64,000 nucleotides of DNA from Burkholderia sp. Ax-1719 (lineage in GTDB: Bacteria; Pseudomonadota; Gammaproteobacteria; Burkholderiales; Burkholderiaceae), in the NCBI RefSeq assembly GCF_011753055.1, contig NZ_VWWJ01000001.1, positions 124,001 to 188,000 on the forward strand, written 5' to 3'. How positions within the stretch are numbered: the first letter of the stretch is position 1; each line of letters opens with the position of its first letter. Shown in pieces: positions 1-7,987 of the stretch. The position numbers and the translations under genes were made by a program. Below the pieces are notes generated by a model. It was not told where the DNA came from and made no database searches. It worked only from the letters and a program-made list of their open reading frames with translations.

Positions 1-315
1 GGTGAAGTCGAGTTCGATCGCCATGACGAGACATGGCTCGCCCGGACTGGCCTCCACGACGCGGCCAATCGACGGTGCTTCAACGCCGATCACCAGCGCC
101 TGTCCTGCCTTATAAACCAGCTGGTTGCCGCCGAACGTCGCCCATTTCGCGCCCTGCGCGACGATGCACAGTGCCGGCTTCGAGATCATGTGCGAAGGCG
201 GCTTGGGATGATCCGAACGCATGATGGCCACGCCGTCGATGGGCGTCATGAATGGACTATCGCCGGATTGGCGCTGCGTGTAGCGCAGGAGCGCTTCGGC
301 CAGTTGATCGTGCAT
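1..315 (-). CDS. AraC-family transcriptional regulator, N-terminal part (truncated by window edge)
   Basis: An uninterrupted minus-strand frame of 105 codons begins at the ATG at 315 (protein start MHDQLAEALLRYTQR) and runs off the window. The visible part resembles the AraC_N ligand-sensing domain: a conserved segment with MISKPALCIVAQGAK at about residues 43-57, then a cupin-like strand pattern ending ...CLVMAIELDFT. The C-terminal helix-turn-helix must lie beyond base 1. It is divergent from the SDR gene with a 126-bp gap, a common arrangement in which the AraC protein controls the oxidoreductase. The ligand is unknown. The family call is firm; regulation of the SDR gene is inferred from position. 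Confidence 0.8.
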   Translation of the reverse strand, partial: MHDQLAEALLRYTQRQSGDSPFMTPIDGVAIMRSDHPKPPSHMISKPALCIVAQGAKWATFGGNQLVYKAGQALVIGVEAPSIGRVVEASPGEPCLVMAIELDFT

Positions 316-441
316 AACGGAGTCCTCGTGCAGGATCAGGCAGAAAATTGGAGAGTTCCGGCATTCTAGTCCCGCATCGCGCTCGACATAATGAACCCGC
401 ACGTCGACATCCGGCGACGCCAAACTACAGGAGCCTGAATC

Positions 442-1200
442 ATGGCCAGCAGCAACATTGCGATCGTGACGGGCGGCAGCCGCGGCATTGGCCGCGAGGC
501 CGTACTCTGTCTCGCCCGGCGCGGCGTGGACACGATCTTCACCTATAAGTCCAACCGCGAGGAAGCCGCCAAAGTCGTGGCGCTCGTCGAGCAGGCGGGC
601 GCACGGGCCATTGCCTTGCCGCTGGACACCGGCGATTCAGGCGCTTTCGCCGCATTTGCCGAGGAAGTACGCAAGTCGCTCGCCACGCTGGGCGCGCAGC
701 GCTTCGACTACCTCGTGAACAACGCGGGCATTTCGTCGAGCGCGAACCTGGAATCGATTACCGAAGCGGAAATGGACGCGCTCTACGACGTCCATTTCAA
801 GGGCGTGCTGTTTCTCACGCAGAAACTGCTGCCGCTTATCAACGATGGCGGCCGCATCGTGAATATTTCCTCGGGGCTGGCGCGCTTTGCGATGCCCAAC
901 CGCATTGGCTACGGCTCGATCAAGGCCGCCGTGGAAGCGTTGACGCGCTATATGGCCGTCGAACTCGCGCCACGTCGCATCGCGGTCAATGTGGTCGCGC
1001 CGGGCGCGATCGCGACTGACTTCAGCGGCGGCATCGTGCGCGACAATCCGCAGGTGAACAAGGCCGTGGCCGATAACACCGCACTCGGCCGCGTGGGCTT
1101 GCCGCAGGACGTCGGCCCGGTGATCGCCGGGCTGCTGTCCGACGAATTTGGCTGGGTCAATGCACAGCGAATCGAGGTGGCGGGCGGCATTCACATCTAG
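442..1200 (+). CDS. SDR-family NAD(P)-dependent oxidoreductase
   Basis: A 252-residue classical short-chain dehydrogenase/reductase. The nucleotide-binding motif TGGSRGIG is at residues 10-17, NNAG at 93-96, and the catalytic tyrosine and lysine at Y157 and K161 (YGSIK). An arginine just after the glycine motif suggests but does not prove NADPH preference. Length and motifs fit FabG-like 3-ketoacyl reductases, but a stand-alone gene beside an AraC regulator is more typical of an accessory reductase than of fatty-acid synthesis. The substrate cannot be deduced. The start follows CAGGAG about 6 bases upstream. Confidence 0.92.
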   Translation: MASSNIAIVTGGSRGIGREAVLCLARRGVDTIFTYKSNREEAAKVVALVEQAGARAIALPLDTGDSGAFAAFAEEVRKSLATLGAQRFDYLVNNAGISSSANLESITEAEMDALYDVHFKGVLFLTQKLLPLINDGGRIVNISSGLARFAMPNRIGYGSIKAAVEALTRYMAVELAPRRIAVNVVAPGAIATDFSGGIVRDNPQVNKAVADNTALGRVGLPQDVGPVIAGLLSDEFGWVNAQRIEVAGGIHI

Positions 1201-1369
1201 CCGTCGAACGGTATGCACCCGGTGAGCGGCGCGGGCGCGATTTCCGCAGAGGAATTCGTCGCCCACGCTGCCATTTTCCTTTCAGGCAAGCGGATTGCTC
1301 TCGCATTGCGCGGCCACGCAAACCCCTGCAACCTCCATCCCGGCCGCCTCATTCAAGGGAGAATCCGTA

Positions 1370-1504
1370 ATGAAAAAGCTGCTTCTGATCGCCGCTACGA
1401 CGCTCGTTTCGCTCGCTGCCATCCAGCCGGCTTTCGCTTACGATCATCACAACTGCCATAAGGTGCGCGTGCATCATCATTGGGAGACGCGTTGCCATCA
1501 TTGA
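1370..1504 (+). CDS. Small secreted His-rich peptide (hypothetical)
   Basis: A 44-residue product. The first about 23 residues are a clear Sec signal peptide (MKK start, hydrophobic core, cleavage after FAFA-type AFA). The mature part of about 21 residues holds seven histidines and two cysteines, including HH, HHHW and a terminal RCHH. A good ribosome site, AAGGGAGA, lies 8 bases upstream of this ATG, which favours it over an upstream in-frame ATG at 1295. The mature peptide could bind metal, but that is inference from composition only. I recognise no named family. Confidence 0.6.
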   Translation: MKKLLLIAATTLVSLAAIQPAFAYDHHNCHKVRVHHHWETRCHH

Positions 1505-1574
1505 TCCGCGATCGCGGAAACTGACGGTGGCGGCTTTTGCTATGATCCCCGTTTGATTTCCGGAAGATTACCCT

Positions 1575-2042
1575 GTGCAGATCCTCGTCGACGCCGACGC
1601 TTGTCCGTCCGTCATCAAAGACATGTTGTTTCGGGCCGCGCGTCGCGTCGAGGTCTGCGTCACGCTGGTGGCCAATCAGTATCTGCGCACCCCGCCTTCG
1701 CCGTTCATCAAATCCATCCAGGTGCCGGCGGGCTTCGACGTCGCCGATAACCGCATCGTCGAACTCGCCGAATCCGGCGATCTGATTATCACCGCCGATA
1801 TCCCGCTGGCCGCCGCCGTGCTGGAAAAAGGCGCGCACGCGCTCGATCCGCGCGGCAACTGGTTCACGCCGGATACCATCAAGGAAAAGTTGACGATGCG
1901 CGATGTGATGGATCAATTGCGCAGCACCGGCATCGAAACCGGCGGCCCCGCGCCGTTCTCCACGCGCGACAGCAATACTTTCGCGAGCCAGCTCGACCGC
2001 TTTCTGGCGCGGCACGCGCAATCGCCGGGCAAGAAGCCCTAA
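1575..2042 (+). CDS. YaiI/YqxD family protein (UPF0178, DUF188)
   Basis: A 155-residue protein beginning at a GTG codon with [11 protein letters not shown], the typical start of the UPF0178 family; the DADACP motif carries its conserved acidic residues. Other family signatures are ANQ (about residues 34-36), D-x-AD-x-x-I near residue 56, and the late segment from about 117 to 140. The fold is PIN-like, so a nuclease activity has been suggested for the family, but the function is not established. It ends 18 bases before the convergent glucosidase gene. Confidence 0.9.
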   Translation: MQILVDADACPSVIKDMLFRAARRVEVCVTLVANQYLRTPPSPFIKSIQVPAGFDVADNRIVELAESGDLIITADIPLAAAVLEKGAHALDPRGNWFTPDTIKEKLTMRDVMDQLRSTGIETGGPAPFSTRDSNTFASQLDRFLARHAQSPGKKP

Positions 2043-2060
2043 GCGCAATCACACGCAGCA

Positions 2061-4772
2061 TTACACCGCGCCGATTTCCGCCGCCACCGGCACATTGCCC
2101 GATGCGCTCATCGCGCGCGGCTGCAACATCAGCGCGACCAGTGCCGTCCAGCCGGTCTGATGCGATGCGCCAATCCCGCGCCCGTTGTCGCCATGAAAAT
2201 ACTCATGAAACAGCACGAGATCGCGGCAGCGCGGGTCGGCCTGCAATTGCGGATAGGCGCCCATTACCGGGCGCTCGTTCTTGCCGTCGAGCAGAAAAAG
2301 CGTGGTCACGCGCCGCGCGAGTTCGTCGGCAATCTGCGCGAGCGAAAGCTTCCTGCCCGACCCAGTCGGATATTCGACGAGAAAATCGTCGCCGTAATAG
2401 CGATGGAATTCGTATAACGATTCGATCAGCAGATAATTGACCGGCATCCAGATCGGCCCGCGCCAGTTCGAATTGCCGCCGAACACGCGCGAATCCGATT
2501 CACCCGGCAGATATTGCACGCCGAAATTGCAACCGTTGTAGCGATACACAAACGGCTGGTCCAGATGCGTGCGCGAGAGCGCGCGTACGCCATGCGCCGA
2601 TAGAAACTCGCTTTCGTCGAGCACGCGTTTGAGCAGCGCTTTCATGCGATGCCCGCGTAGCAGCGACAGCAGCAGCGAATTGCCCTTGCCCGGCTGATTC
2701 CAGCGCGAAACCAGCCGCGCCAGATCGGGCCGATGTTCCAGAAACCACACCAGCCGGTCGCGCAAACCGGGCAGTCCGCCATGCACCTGCTCTTCCAGCA
2801 CGCGCACCGCAAAGAACGGGATCAGGCCGACGATCGAGCGCATACGCAGCGGCTCGATCGTGCCATCGGGCAGACGCAATTTGTCGTAGAAGAATTCGTC
2901 GACGCTATCCCACAGGCCGGTATCGCAACCATCGTCGCCACTCACCGCACCGGCGATATATAGGAAGTGCTCGAAGAACTTCACGCCGATATCGACGAAC
3001 ACATGATTGTCGAACGCGAGTTCGAGCGCGATACGCATCAGATCGAGCGCATACGCAGCCATCCACGCGGTGCCGTCGGCCTGATCGAGACGCCCGCCCG
3101 TGGGCAGCGGCGACGATCGATCGAAGATGCCGACGTTATCCAGTCCGAGAAAGCCGCCCTGAAAGATATTGTGGCCGTCCGCATCCTTGCGGTTCACCCA
3201 CCACGAAAAATTCAGCAGCAGCTTGTGGAAGATGCGCTCAAGAAACTCGCGGTCGCCGTGACCGGTGATGGTGCGATCGATCTCGTAGACGCGCCATGCG
3301 GCCCACGCATGCACCGGCGGATTCGCATCGCCAAAGGCCCATTCGTAGGCAGGAAGCTGACCGTTGGGATGCTGATAGCGGTCCTTCACCAGCAGCAACA
3401 TCTGCTTCTTCGCAAACATCGGATCGATCAGCGCGAACGCCACGGCCTGAAACGCCAGATCCCACGAGGCGTACCACGGGTATTCCCATTTGTCCGGCAT
3501 GGAGAGAATGTCGGCGTTACAGAGATGCTGCCAGTCCGCATTGCGCCCGCGCCAGCGCGCGGCGGGCGGCGTGGGCTGAAGCGGATCGCCCTGCATCCAG
3601 CGATGCACGTCGTACTCGTAATACTGCTTGGACCACAGCAGGCCCGCGAGCGCCTGGCGTTGCACGAGGCGCGCATCGGCGCTGTCGATATCGCGCTGGA
3701 GCGCGGCGTAAAACGCGTCCGCTTCTGCAATGCGGCGCGCAAATAACGCGTCGATATCGAGCGCCGCGTCCTCCTTCGGCGCGGATACGGGCCGCCAGCG
3801 CAACGTCACGACGGCACGCGCATGCGCGGCCAGTTCGAGATGCACGCGCGCGGCTGCTTTCGTGCCCGCATCGCGGCGGATCGCGTTTTCATCGCCGTGC
3901 ACGATGTAATCGTTGAAGCCGTCCTTGAACGGCCCCGCGCCCTGCATGCCGAAGAGCCGCTGCACATTGGTGTCGTTCTCGCAGAACAGCCACTCGACGC
4001 TCATGGCGTCCTTCGATTGCGCGGTGACGATCAGCGGTTCGTGCCGGTCGCCGCGCGCAAGCAGATGATCGCCTTCAGCGGATGAAATGAAGCTGAGCGA
4101 CGGCTTGCCGGTAACAGGCTTCCATGACCACGTATTGCGCGCCCAGATCTGCGGCAGCACGTCGATTGCCGCGTGCCGTCCCGCGCGGTTTTCCACCGTG
4201 ATGCGCATCACGATGTCTTCGGGCGTGTGCTTCGCATATTCGATATGGACGTCGAAATAATTTTCGTCGTCAAACACGCCGGTATCGAGAATTTCGTATT
4301 CGGGCACGGCGGTGCCGCGCCGCGCATTTTCGTCGACCAGATCCTGATACGGAAACGCCGCATGCGGATACTTGTAGAGCATGCGCATGTAGGAATGCGT
4401 CGGCGTGCCGTCGGTGTAGAAGTACAGTTCCTTGACGTCCTCGCCGTGATTGCCCTGCTCGTTCGTGAGGCCGAACAGACGCTCCTTCAGGATCGGATCG
4501 CGGCCATTCCACAACGCCAGCGAGACGCACCAGCCAAGCCGCTCATCGCTGAAACCCGCCAGGCCGTCCTCGCCCCAGCGATAGGCGCGCATGCGCGCGT
4601 GATCGTGCGGAAAGTAATCCCATGCAGTGCCATGCTCGCTGTAGTCCTCGCGCACCGTGCCCCACTGACGCTCGCTCAGGTACGGTCCCCAGCGCTGCCA
4701 GCGGGCGTAGTCGCTCGAATAGAGGCGTTGGCCTTCGGCGGTGAGGTCGAGACCGGCGGCGCGCTGCAGCAT
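2061..4772 (-). CDS. GH63/MGH1-like glucosidase
   Basis: About 903 residues, with no signal peptide, so cytoplasmic. The N-terminal part (RWGPYLSERQWGTVREDYS and following) and the large (alpha/alpha)6-barrel part (…WYASWDLAFQAVAF, and NSNWRGPIWMPVNYLLIESL near the end) are characteristic of bacterial glucosidases of the GH63/mannosylglycerate-hydrolase-like group. The likely role is hydrolysis of alpha-glucosidic bonds in oligosaccharides or compatible solutes. I place the start at the second ATG because AGAAGGGG lies 6 bases before it; the first ATG at 4778 is too close to that site. It lies 51 bases downstream of the start end of the debranching gene's stop, so the two are probably co-transcribed. 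Confidence 0.85.
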   Translation of the reverse strand: MLQRAAGLDLTAEGQRLYSSDYARWQRWGPYLSERQWGTVREDYSEHGTAWDYFPHDHARMRAYRWGEDGLAGFSDERLGWCVSLALWNGRDPILKERLFGLTNEQGNHGEDVKELYFYTDGTPTHSYMRMLYKYPHAAFPYQDLVDENARRGTAVPEYEILDTGVFDDENYFDVHIEYAKHTPEDIVMRITVENRAGRHAAIDVLPQIWARNTWSWKPVTGKPSLSFISSAEGDHLLARGDRHEPLIVTAQSKDAMSVEWLFCENDTNVQRLFGMQGAGPFKDGFNDYIVHGDENAIRRDAGTKAAARVHLELAAHARAVVTLRWRPVSAPKEDAALDIDALFARRIAEADAFYAALQRDIDSADARLVQRQALAGLLWSKQYYEYDVHRWMQGDPLQPTPPAARWRGRNADWQHLCNADILSMPDKWEYPWYASWDLAFQAVAFALIDPMFAKKQMLLLVKDRYQHPNGQLPAYEWAFGDANPPVHAWAAWRVYEIDRTITGHGDREFLERIFHKLLLNFSWWVNRKDADGHNIFQGGFLGLDNVGIFDRSSPLPTGGRLDQADGTAWMAAYALDLMRIALELAFDNHVFVDIGVKFFEHFLYIAGAVSGDDGCDTGLWDSVDEFFYDKLRLPDGTIEPLRMRSIVGLIPFFAVRVLEEQVHGGLPGLRDRLVWFLEHRPDLARLVSRWNQPGKGNSLLLSLLRGHRMKALLKRVLDESEFLSAHGVRALSRTHLDQPFVYRYNGCNFGVQYLPGESDSRVFGGNSNWRGPIWMPVNYLLIESLYEFHRYYGDDFLVEYPTGSGRKLSLAQIADELARRVTTLFLLDGKNERPVMGAYPQLQADPRCRDLVLFHEYFHGDNGRGIGASHQTGWTALVALMLQPRAMSASGNVPVAAEIGAV

Positions 4773-4822
4773 GGGCATCCCCTTCTCATGGGTCGGCGCG
4801 CAGGCGCGCCGGGAGCCTCATG

Positions 4823-6826
4823 CTAGCGCGGTTTGGCTGGGGGCTGCTGATCTCCGGCTGCGCCCGGCTCGCCAAGCCGCTCAAGAATACGCAGCAGCTC
4901 GCCGAGTGACCACGCCTGAAACGGCGTGCCTCCGGCTTGATGCGGTGCATCGCCATCGGCCACTTCGCTGATGTGATCGAGCCCCGCGCGATCCAGATGC
5001 GCGAGCAGCGGCGCGACGAAGCGCGCGTACGCAGTCGCGCGTTGCGCTGCGTCATCGCCATGCACGCGCAGCCATGCCTCCACGAAAGGGCCCAGCAGCC
5101 ACGGCCAGACCGTGCCCTGGTGATACGCGCCGTCGCGCTCCAGCACGCCGCCCGCGTAACGGCCGCGATAGGCAGGGTCGGACGGCGCCAGCGTGCGCAA
5201 TCCCATCGGCGTAAGCAGGTGCGTTTCCACTTGCGCGAGCACCGCGCGCGCCGCGTCGCCCTCCAGCAGCGCGAACGGCAGACCGCCCAACGCAAAAATC
5301 TGGTTCGGTCGAATCGAGCCATCAAGCTGGCCATCGATATGATCCACGTCGATCACATCGAATAGCGCACCGGTGGCCGGATCGACGAAACGCTTCGTGA
5401 ACGCAGCGCTGGCGCGCGTTTCGAGTTCGCGCCAGCGCGGATCCCACCCGAGCGCAACGCGCAGCGCGTTGATCCACAGCGCCTGGATTTCGACCGGCTT
5501 GCCGATTCGCGGCGTGACCACCCAGTCGCCCGCCTTCGCGTCCATCCACGTGAGTTGCACGCCCGGCACGCCCGCGCGCAGCAGGCCGTCGCGCGGATCG
5601 GCGACGATGCCATAGCGGGTGCCGCGCGCGTAGCCGTCCAGAATCGCGTCGACGGCGTTTTGCAGCACGCGCCGCGTTGGCTCGGGCACGGTCGCCGCTG
5701 CAAAAAAATCGTGCACGGCCACCACGAACCAGAGCGACGCGTCGACCGAGTTGTATTCGGGCGCGCCGCCCGCATCGGGGAAGCGGTTCGGCAACATGCC
5801 TTCGGAAACGGTCGAAGCCCATTCGAGCAGGATCGCGCCTGCTTGTTCGAGGTCTTCGGTCCTGCCAGATCCGTTCGCGAGCAGCAGACCGCGCATGGCG
5901 ATAAAGGTGTCTCGGCCCCAATCCGTGAACCACGGGTAACCCGCGACGATCGTGCGGCCATCGCCGCGAGCGACCACATAGGCGCGCGCCGAGCGTTGCA
6001 GCCGCGTGCTGCACGACGCGCGGCGCAACGCCTCCAGACCCGCCAGGCGCAGTGCGCGATTTGCCGCGTTTTCGCCGCTATCCGCCGCGCCAGCCGCTAT
6101 TTGCGCGCGCAGCAGCAACACCGCATCGCCTTTGGCAAGATCGAACGAGAACACGCCAGGCGTAGCGAGATCTTCGATTGCGTCGAGTCCGCGCTCCGCT
6201 TCGCGTACATAGAAAAAATGGCGATACCAGTCCGGTGCGTGCGCATAGCTGCCGTTCGATTGCGCGACGATGGCGGGCAGATCGCCATAGGGTTGCCAGC
6301 GCACACGCTCGCCGTCGATTTGCGCATCGAAGGCGAACGCCGGATTCTCGTGATGAAGCGCGTGATAGTCGCGGCCCGACAGCAGCGGGCGCACTTTCAG
6401 CGTCCAGTCTGCGGCGATGTCAGGCGGCGCCTCAAGACGCCAGCGCAGCACGGTTTCGCGGCTCGACGTGGCCACGAATACCTCGGCGATCAACGCCACG
6501 CGGTCGTTCAGCGCGTAGCGCCAGGTCGGCCACGGCGACGTGGCGAAGTTCGCGATGCGGTTCGTGATATCGGTCGCAAGCAGGTCGGGCGCATAGCGCT
6601 GCGCGGTGAGCGCGATCTTGCCGCCGTCGTGTTCGAGCCAGGCTTCGACGCCATTGACGAGCACCACGCGGCCCGTGGGCGGTTGAGTCGCGCTGAGCAG
6701 CAGCGCGTGATAGCGGCGCGTGCGCGCAGTGCCGACGGTCCCGGAGGCGAAGCCGCCCGCGCCATCCGCTTCGAGCCATTCGTCGTCCAGGCGCGCTGCA
6801 TCGATGGGAGGGGCAAGACGCGTCAT
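4823..6826 (-). CDS. Amylo-alpha-1,6-glucosidase (archaeal-type glycogen debranching enzyme)
   Basis: A 667-residue cytoplasmic enzyme with the two-part layout of bacterial/archaeal GDEs. The N-terminal domain contains EWLEADGAGGFASGTV (residues 16-31) and RRYHALL, and the C-terminal (alpha/alpha)6 catalytic barrel contains GYPWFTDWGRDTFIAMRGL near residue 300, the strongly conserved glucosidase signature. It should hydrolyse alpha-1,6 branches of glycogen or related alpha-glucans. GAGG about 8 bases before the ATG supports the start. It is the first gene of a two-gene unit with the GH63-like glucosidase; no glycogen synthase or branching gene is in view. Confidence 0.9.
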   Translation of the reverse strand: MTRLAPPIDAARLDDEWLEADGAGGFASGTVGTARTRRYHALLLSATQPPTGRVVLVNGVEAWLEHDGGKIALTAQRYAPDLLATDITNRIANFATSPWPTWRYALNDRVALIAEVFVATSSRETVLRWRLEAPPDIAADWTLKVRPLLSGRDYHALHHENPAFAFDAQIDGERVRWQPYGDLPAIVAQSNGSYAHAPDWYRHFFYVREAERGLDAIEDLATPGVFSFDLAKGDAVLLLRAQIAAGAADSGENAANRALRLAGLEALRRASCSTRLQRSARAYVVARGDGRTIVAGYPWFTDWGRDTFIAMRGLLLANGSGRTEDLEQAGAILLEWASTVSEGMLPNRFPDAGGAPEYNSVDASLWFVVAVHDFFAAATVPEPTRRVLQNAVDAILDGYARGTRYGIVADPRDGLLRAGVPGVQLTWMDAKAGDWVVTPRIGKPVEIQALWINALRVALGWDPRWRELETRASAAFTKRFVDPATGALFDVIDVDHIDGQLDGSIRPNQIFALGGLPFALLEGDAARAVLAQVETHLLTPMGLRTLAPSDPAYRGRYAGGVLERDGAYHQGTVWPWLLGPFVEAWLRVHGDDAAQRATAYARFVAPLLAHLDRAGLDHISEVADGDAPHQAGGTPFQAWSLGELLRILERLGEPGAAGDQQPPAKPR

Positions 6827-6883
6827 CGGGTGGCCTCGCCAGAGAGGTTTGCGGATGACGTCGAGTGTAATGGAGCGCCCGAA

Positions 6884-6917
6884 GGAGCGCCCGGAGGACC
6901 GCTCCGGGAAGCGCTCC
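6884..6917. other. Strong hairpin between FKBP and debranching genes
   Basis: Nested inverted repeat: GGAGCGC and CCGGAG pair with CTCCGG and GCGCTCC around a five-base loop with a three-base bulge. It sits between the end of the FKBP gene and the start of the debranching gene, both on the minus strand. It could end transcription of the FKBP gene, but no T-run follows, so I do not call it an intrinsic terminator. Confidence 0.45.
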
Positions 6918-6973
6918 GCCCGCTCTCGCGGCGCAGGCGCTTCCGGTGTACTGCGAGAGTACTACGTCACGAA

Positions 6974-7372
6974 TTACTGGCCGATGCCCAGCAGTTCGAT
7001 TTCGAACGTGAGCGTGCTGTTCGGCGGGATCGGGCCGACTGCGCGGTCACCGTAAGCCGTGTCGGCCGGGCAGGTCAGCTTCGCCTTGCCGCCGACCTTC
7101 ATCTTCTGCACGCCTTGCGTCCAGCACGGAATCACGCGGTTGAGCGGGAAGCTCGCCGGGCCGCCATGCTTGGCCGAAGCGTCGAATTCGGTGCCGTCCG
7201 CGAGCGTGCCGCGATAGTTCACGCGCACAACATCGGTAGCGGCCGGCGACGCGCCGGTGCCTTGCTTGAGCGTTTCAACCACCACGCCCGAGGGCAGCTT
7301 TTCGACGGGGTTGGCGGCGAAGGCGCTCGACGCGACGGTCGCAGCGGCGATCAAGGCAATCAGGGATTTCAT
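6974..7372 (-). CDS. Periplasmic FKBP-type peptidyl-prolyl cis-trans isomerase
   Basis: A 132-residue protein with a Sec signal peptide (MKSLIALIAAATVASSAFA) followed by a single FKBP domain. Conserved features are VRVNYRGTLADGTEFDAS, FPLNRVIPCWTQGVQKMKVGGKAKL and the final TLTFEIELLGI. It should catalyse proline isomerisation during protein folding in the periplasm. The start at 7372 is chosen over an upstream ATG because the signal peptide begins there and GAGG precedes it. Length is right for single-domain FKBPs with a leader. Confidence 0.93.
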   Translation of the reverse strand: MKSLIALIAAATVASSAFAANPVEKLPSGVVVETLKQGTGASPAATDVVRVNYRGTLADGTEFDASAKHGGPASFPLNRVIPCWTQGVQKMKVGGKAKLTCPADTAYGDRAVGPIPPNSTLTFEIELLGIGQ

Positions 7373-7540
7373 GCGAGGTCCTCGTGGAATAGAGCGTCGA
7401 TTATATCGGCAGGGCGGTCTGGCGCCCCAAACGCCGGCTCCGCAATGGATGGCCCCGTTTGCGGCGGCGGATTCGACGTGACGCGCAGGATTGGCGACAA
7501 TGCTCCCCGCGCGCCAAAGCCGGCGCACTATCTGGAAAGC

Positions 7541-7987
7541 ATGATGAATCGACTGTTACAAAAACTGCTGTTCGCGGGCTTGTCTGCCTGCGCATGCGCG
7601 ACCGCCGCTCACGCGCAGGTCAGCGCGCCGGGTCCGTTCAACACGCCTGCGGGCACGCTGCAGTTCGTGCGCGACGACCACGATTTCGTGGCAATGCTCA
7701 ACCGCGACATCATCGACCGCTTCGATGGGAAAACGCTCACGCACTTCGACGAACCCGGCGCGCAGGGTGATTCGGTCTCGCGCGTGCTGGTGCAAAGCGC
7801 CAACGGCCCGGTGCTGTACGATCTGCGCCGCCAGCCGCCGCTCGTACAGCATCTGCGCACCGACATGACCGTCAAGCGCGTGTTCTGGCAAGCCGACGAG
7901 GTCGTGATGCAGGGCCCCGCAGGCTGGTTCCGCTACAAGAACGGCACGCTCACGAAGCTGTCATCGTCGAAGACGATCTATCACTGA
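7541..7987 (+). CDS. Hypothetical exported protein
   Basis: A 148-residue protein with a signal peptide (hydrophobic stretch LLFAGLSACACATAAHA, cleavage near residue 25). The mature part has short beta-rich segments, such as VLYDLRRQPPLVQHL and GWFRYKNGTLTKL, and no cysteines. I recognise no family. GGAAAGC precedes the tandem ATGs at 7541 and 7544. Its last 38 bases overlap the end of the convergent ankyrin gene. The long upstream extension of this frame runs antisense to the debranching gene and is not coding. Confidence 0.65.
   Translation: MMNRLLQKLLFAGLSACACATAAHAQVSAPGPFNTPAGTLQFVRDDHDFVAMLNRDIIDRFDGKTLTHFDEPGAQGDSVSRVLVQSANGPVLYDLRRQPPLVQHLRTDMTVKRVFWQADEVVMQGPAGWFRYKNGTLTKLSSSKTIYH

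Noticed and set aside
6884..6917. GC-rich hairpin as an intrinsic terminator
   Set aside because: Strong stem but no T-run on either strand, so listed only as a hairpin.
5555..7540. Long + strand reading frame (part of an 810-codon frame) antisense to the debranching gene
   Set aside because: It mirrors the codon positions of the minus-strand enzyme and shows Arg/Ala-rich low-information sequence. Only the last 148 codons, from 7541, have a leader and ribosome site.
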